Positions 24,003 to 26,873 of a DNA stretch of 26,873 bases are shown in pieces. The notes below the pieces were generated by a model. It was not told where the DNA came from. It worked only from the letters and a program-made list of their open reading frames with translations, and did no database searches. The stretch covers positions 1-26,873 of the forward strand of contig JBKQHQ010000233.1 in assembly GCA_052148715.1 (NCBI GenBank). The letters are read 5' to 3'. How positions within the stretch are numbered: the first letter of the stretch is position 1; every line of letters starts with the position of its first letter. Both the position numbers and the translations under genes were made by a program. The DNA comes from JBKQHQ01 sp052148715. GTDB taxonomy: Bacteria > Pseudomonadota > Alphaproteobacteria > Rhizobiales > Xanthobacteraceae.

Positions 24003-25211
24003 ATGTTGAACCGCACGGTGCCGTCCGTCGGCACAACCGACGGCGGGATGGAGCGCCCGCCCTTCGAATGCATCGCTTTGGTGCTGCAGGGCGGCGGAGC
24101 CTTGGGCGCCTACCAGGCTGGCGTGTATGAAGCGTTGGCGGAAGCGCACCTGCATCCGGATTGGATCGCGGGGATTTCGATCGGCGCGATCAATGCGGCG
24201 CTGATCGCCGGCAACCGCCCGGAGGATCGGGTGGGCCAGCTGCGGGCGTTCTGGAGCGAGGTTACGGCTTCGCCTGTCCCGAACCTTTTTGCCCTAACGC
24301 CAAAATGGTTCCACTCGGGCCCGGGCCGCACATTCGTGAACGAGCTCAATGCGGCGCAGGCTTTGGCGATCGGCGCGCCGGGCTTCTTTGCGCCGAGAAC
24401 ACCGGCGCCGTACCTGCATCCGCCGGGAACCGCGGCGGCCACGAGCTTCTACGATACCAGCATGTTGCGCGCGACCTTGGAACGGCTCGTCGATTTCGAT
24501 CGGATCAATTCGGGCGAGATGCGATTAAGCGTCGGCGCAGTGAATGTCGGCACCGGGAATTTCACATTTTTCGACACGCGCACGCACAAGATCACGCCCG
24601 AGCACGTCCTTGCCAGCGGAGCGTTGCCACCAGGCTTTCCCGCTGTTGAGATTGAAGGGGAACCCTACTGGGATGGGGGGCTGGTTTCGAATACGCCGCT
24701 GGAATGGGTGGTATCGAGCGACACGCGGCAGGATACGCTCGTCTTCCAAGTCGACCTCTGGAGCGCGCGCGGCCCGGCGCCGATTTCGTTGAGCGACGTG
24801 TTCGTACGCCAGAAGGAGATCCAATATTCGAGCCGCACGCGTGCCGCTACGGACCAATTCAAAAAAATGCAGAATGTTCGCGGCGCGTTGGCGAACCTGC
24901 TCAAGAAGCTTCCGCCGGAGCTTCTTGCCGGCAAGGACGCCGAGATCCTTCGGCCCATTGCCGATCACAAAGTCTACAGCATCGTGCAACTGATCTACCG
25001 ATCCAAGCATTACGAGGGGCAATCGAAGGATTACGAATTCTCGCGCAGCAGCATGCTCGATCATTGGAAGGCGGGCCACCACGACGCCATCTGCACGCTG
25101 CGCCATCCGCAAGCGCTGCAGCGCCCGAGTGACGGCACCGGAGTTGCCACGTTCGACCTCGGCGCCGACGGTCGTGCGCCGTCCGAGCCGGTGCGTAAGG
25201 TCAGGCCATAG
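24003..25211 (+). CDS. Patatin-like phospholipase with DUF3734 C-terminal region
   Basis: This is a patatin-fold serine hydrolase that would cleave acyl esters of lipids or related polymers. The Ser-Asp dyad is visible: oxyanion loop QGGGALGAYQ (29-38), nucleophile Ser59 in GISIG, and Asp224 in WDGGLVSNTPL. After the patatin domain (about 20-235) comes the region VFVRQKEIQYSSRTR to SKHYEGQSKDYEFSRSSMLDHW, which matches DUF3734, often fused to bacterial patatins. The 402 residues fit that architecture and there is no signal peptide. ATG 24003 is chosen for its GGAG site 8 bases upstream; GTG 23994 and ATG 24051 are alternatives. Acetoacetate decarboxylase and hydroxybutyrate dehydrogenase genes follow closely, so a role in storage-polyester or short hydroxyacyl turnover is plausible, though not shown by sequence. 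Confidence 0.88.
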   Translation: MLNRTVPSVGTTDGGMERPPFECIALVLQGGGALGAYQAGVYEALAEAHLHPDWIAGISIGAINAALIAGNRPEDRVGQLRAFWSEVTASPVPNLFALTPKWFHSGPGRTFVNELNAAQALAIGAPGFFAPRTPAPYLHPPGTAAATSFYDTSMLRATLERLVDFDRINSGEMRLSVGAVNVGTGNFTFFDTRTHKITPEHVLASGALPPGFPAVEIEGEPYWDGGLVSNTPLEWVVSSDTRQDTLVFQVDLWSARGPAPISLSDVFVRQKEIQYSSRTRAATDQFKKMQNVRGALANLLKKLPPELLAGKDAEILRPIADHKVYSIVQLIYRSKHYEGQSKDYEFSRSSMLDHWKAGHHDAICTLRHPQALQRPSDGTGVATFDLGADGRAPSEPVRKVRP

Positions 25212-25226
25212 TCGACGGAGCGCAGG

Positions 25227-25970
25227 ATGCAGGAATCGGAAGTCAGGAAGCGCGCGTTTGCTATGCCGCTCACGAGCCCCGCCTATCCGCCGGGGCCATA
25301 TCGCTTTGTCGATCGGGAGTTCATGATCATCACCTATCGAACGGACCCGCAGAAGCTGCGGGCGCTGGTGCCTGAACCGCTCGAAATCGACGCGCCGTTA
25401 GTCAAGTACGAATTTATTCGCATGCCGGATTCTACCGGCTTTGGTGACTACACCGAAACCGGGCAGGTCGTCCCGGTCTCCTTCAAGGGCCGCAAGGGCG
25501 GCTATACCCATTGCATGTTCTTGAACGACGAGCCTCCGATCGCCGGCGGCCGCGAGCTGTGGGGGTTCCCCAAAAAACTGGCGAATCCGAGTCTGCGCAT
25601 CGAGATCGATACCTTGGTCGGCACCCTCGACTATGGGCCGGTTCGGGTGGCCACCGCAACGATGGGATACAAGCACAAGGACGCCGATCTAGACGCTGTC
25701 CGCGCATCGCTCGCGGCGCCGAATTTCCTGCTCAAGATCATCCCGCACGTCGACGGAAGCCCGCGCATTTGCGAGCTCGTCGAGTATTATCTTGAAGCCG
25801 TCACTGTGAAGGGGGCTTGGACAGCGCCGGCCGCCTTGTCGCTCCTGCCCCATGCGCTTGCGCCGGTGGCGGAGCTGCCCGTCCTCGAGATCATCTCCGC
25901 CGTGCACATGGTGTGTGACCTGACGCTCGGCCTCGGCAAGGTCGTGCATGACTACCTTCAAGAGGCGTAA
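25227..25970 (+). CDS. adc: Acetoacetate decarboxylase
   Basis: This enzyme converts acetoacetate into acetone and CO2 through a Schiff base with lysine. The 247 residues align with the family throughout. The motif GGRELWGFPKKLANP holds the key pair Lys116 (Schiff base) and Lys117 (which lowers its pKa), corresponding to Lys115 and Lys116 of the clostridial enzyme. Arg30 in FVDREFMI and Glu62 in KYEFI fit conserved family positions near the active site, although I cannot verify each residue. ATG 25227 has a GGAG site 6 bases upstream and begins 15 bases after the patatin stop. With the next gene it forms a ketone-body set: 3-hydroxybutyrate to acetoacetate to acetone. Some family members act on other beta-keto or aldol substrates, so the exact substrate is a strong guess. 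Confidence 0.88.
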   Translation: MQESEVRKRAFAMPLTSPAYPPGPYRFVDREFMIITYRTDPQKLRALVPEPLEIDAPLVKYEFIRMPDSTGFGDYTETGQVVPVSFKGRKGGYTHCMFLNDEPPIAGGRELWGFPKKLANPSLRIEIDTLVGTLDYGPVRVATATMGYKHKDADLDAVRASLAAPNFLLKIIPHVDGSPRICELVEYYLEAVTVKGAWTAPAALSLLPHALAPVAELPVLEIISAVHMVCDLTLGLGKVVHDYLQEA

Positions 25971-26011
25971 TGGCTTATCTCGCTTCCCAGTAAACCGAGG
26001 AGTGCCGTGAC

Positions 26012-26791
26012 ATGCGTTTGAAAGACAAAGTTGCTGTCGTAACCGGTGCCGCGAGCGGCATCGGCAAGGAGATTGCGAAGACCTACGCCCGCGAAGGCGC
26101 CAAGGTCGTCATTGCGGACCTCAACGAGAAAGCAGCCAATGCGGCTGCGGCGGAGCTGGGCGGTCCGAGCAGCGCGATCGGCGTCGCCATGGACGTGACC
26201 AAGGAAGACCAGGTCGAGCGGGGAATGGCCCGATCGATCGAGCAGTTCGGCAAGGTTGACGTCCTCGTGAGCAATGCGGGCATTCAAATCGTCGAGCCCC
26301 TCGACCAGTTCGAGTTTGAGAAGTGGAAGCTGCTCCTCGCCATCCATCTCGACGGGGCATTTCTGACCACCCGCGCCGCGCTTCGGCAAATGTACCGGCA
26401 AGGGACCGGCGGCAGCATCATCTATATGGGATCGGTGCACTCGAAGGAGGCTTCGCCGCTGAAGGCGCCGTATGTGACGGCGAAACATGGACTGATCGGC
26501 CTCGCCAAGGTCGTGGCGAAGGAGGGCGCCAAGCACGGCGTGCGCGCCAACGTGATTTGCCCTGGCTTCGTGCGAACGCCGCTCGTCGACAAGCAGATCC
26601 CCGAACAGGCCAAGGAGCTTGGAATCTCCGAGGCCGACGTGATCAAGAACGTGATGCTTAAAGAGACGGTCGACGGCGAGTTCACGACCGTCCAAGACGT
26701 GGCCGAGGCCGCTTTGTTCTTTGCTGCATTCGAATCGAACGCGCTGACCGGGCAGTCGCTGGTCGTCAGCCACGGCTGGTTCATGCAGTAA
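26012..26791 (+). CDS. bdhA: 3-hydroxybutyrate dehydrogenase (short-chain dehydrogenase)
   Basis: This is an NAD-dependent short-chain dehydrogenase that interconverts 3-hydroxybutyrate and acetoacetate, the last step of polyhydroxybutyrate use. The Rossmann motif TGAASGIG is at 11-18, NAG at 88-90, and the catalytic residues Ser141, Tyr154 and Lys158 are in MGSVHSKEASPLKAPYVTAKHG. Substrate-binding residues known from the Pseudomonas fragi enzyme also seem present: Gln92, His143, Lys151 and Gln195; this is why I prefer hydroxybutyrate dehydrogenase over a generic call. The product has 259 residues, the usual length. ATG 26012 follows GAGGAG by 9 bases. It starts 41 bases after the acetoacetate decarboxylase gene, whose substrate it produces. 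It is the last gene in the window. Confidence 0.88.
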   Translation: MRLKDKVAVVTGAASGIGKEIAKTYAREGAKVVIADLNEKAANAAAAELGGPSSAIGVAMDVTKEDQVERGMARSIEQFGKVDVLVSNAGIQIVEPLDQFEFEKWKLLLAIHLDGAFLTTRAALRQMYRQGTGGSIIYMGSVHSKEASPLKAPYVTAKHGLIGLAKVVAKEGAKHGVRANVICPGFVRTPLVDKQIPEQAKELGISEADVIKNVMLKETVDGEFTTVQDVAEAALFFAAFESNALTGQSLVVSHGWFMQ

Positions 26792-26814
26792 CGGCGGAGG
26801 AGCTTGAACAGCGG

Positions 26815-26869
26815 GCGGCCGCTTGGCGCCAGCCTGAAAAAAATGCGGCGCGCAGTCTCAAGCGGCCGC
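26815..26869. repeat. Perfect 11-bp inverted repeat after bdhA
   Basis: GCGGCCGCTTG (26815-26825) and CAAGCGGCCGC (26859-26869) are perfect inverted copies separated by 33 bases that include a run of seven A. The structure lies 24 bases after the dehydrogenase stop and could form a stem that ends transcription, although no T-run is visible before the window edge. Nothing else is seen between 26792 and 26873. Confidence 0.5.
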
Positions 26870-26873
26870 TGTC

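Noticed and set aside
23524..24036. In-frame extension of the GH6 gene to a start at 24036
   Set aside because: The extra 171 residues do not resemble GH6, contain no signal peptide, and part of them is better explained as a separate small gene.

Overview
The window is GC-rich, densely packed chromosomal DNA from what looks like a soil or rhizosphere alphaproteobacterium of the Hyphomicrobiales (Xanthobacteraceae or Bradyrhizobiaceae type). That placement rests on gene content, Tat-exported redox proteins, LIV-type transporters and frequent GTG/TTG starts, not on a marker gene. I see no rRNA, tRNA, CRISPR array, insertion sequence or prophage. Nearly all genes are on the plus strand; only one cellulase/amidohydrolase pair is on the minus strand.

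Region 1 (1-3631) is a tightly overlapping periplasmic sulfur-oxidation operon: a cytochrome c (cut by the window edge), an FccB/SoxF-like flavoprotein, SoxX, a SoxY relative, SoxZ and diheme SoxA. The SoxY relative ends in an AACVE-type arm instead of the GGCGG arm of true SoxY, and no soxB or soxCD is present, so this is probably a paralogous Sox-like system.

Region 2 (3700-12334) starts with a crotonase-fold protein and a LysR regulator. It continues with a probable catabolic set: hydantoinase/oxoprolinase subunits HyuA and HyuB, a ring-opening amidohydrolase of the cyanuric acid hydrolase/barbiturase family, the deleted relic of a NitT/TauT-type ABC permease, and an amidase-signature hydrolase. 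Two tandem dyads between lysR and hyuA look like LysR-type binding sites. Together these genes suggest uptake, ring opening and amide cleavage of an unidentified cyclic amide, imide or ureide.

Region 3 (12453-18627) holds a DUF4403 protein and a beta-propeller protein, followed by a complete LIV-type ABC transporter (two permeases, two ATPases) that lacks its periplasmic binding protein. This transporter may serve the region 2 pathway.

Region 4 (18837-26791) holds a membrane-bound PAS-GGDEF-EAL cyclic-di-GMP protein, a minus-strand pair (GH6 cellulase without a visible secretion signal, and an amidohydrolase-2 family enzyme), a probable frameshifted small gene, and a plus-strand set of patatin/DUF3734, acetoacetate decarboxylase and 3-hydroxybutyrate dehydrogenase that fits ketone-body or polyhydroxybutyrate metabolism. 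The most interesting parts are the hydantoinase/ring-opening cluster, whose ring-opening enzyme seems to have lost one of its three symmetry-related arginines, and the SoxY-relative operon.
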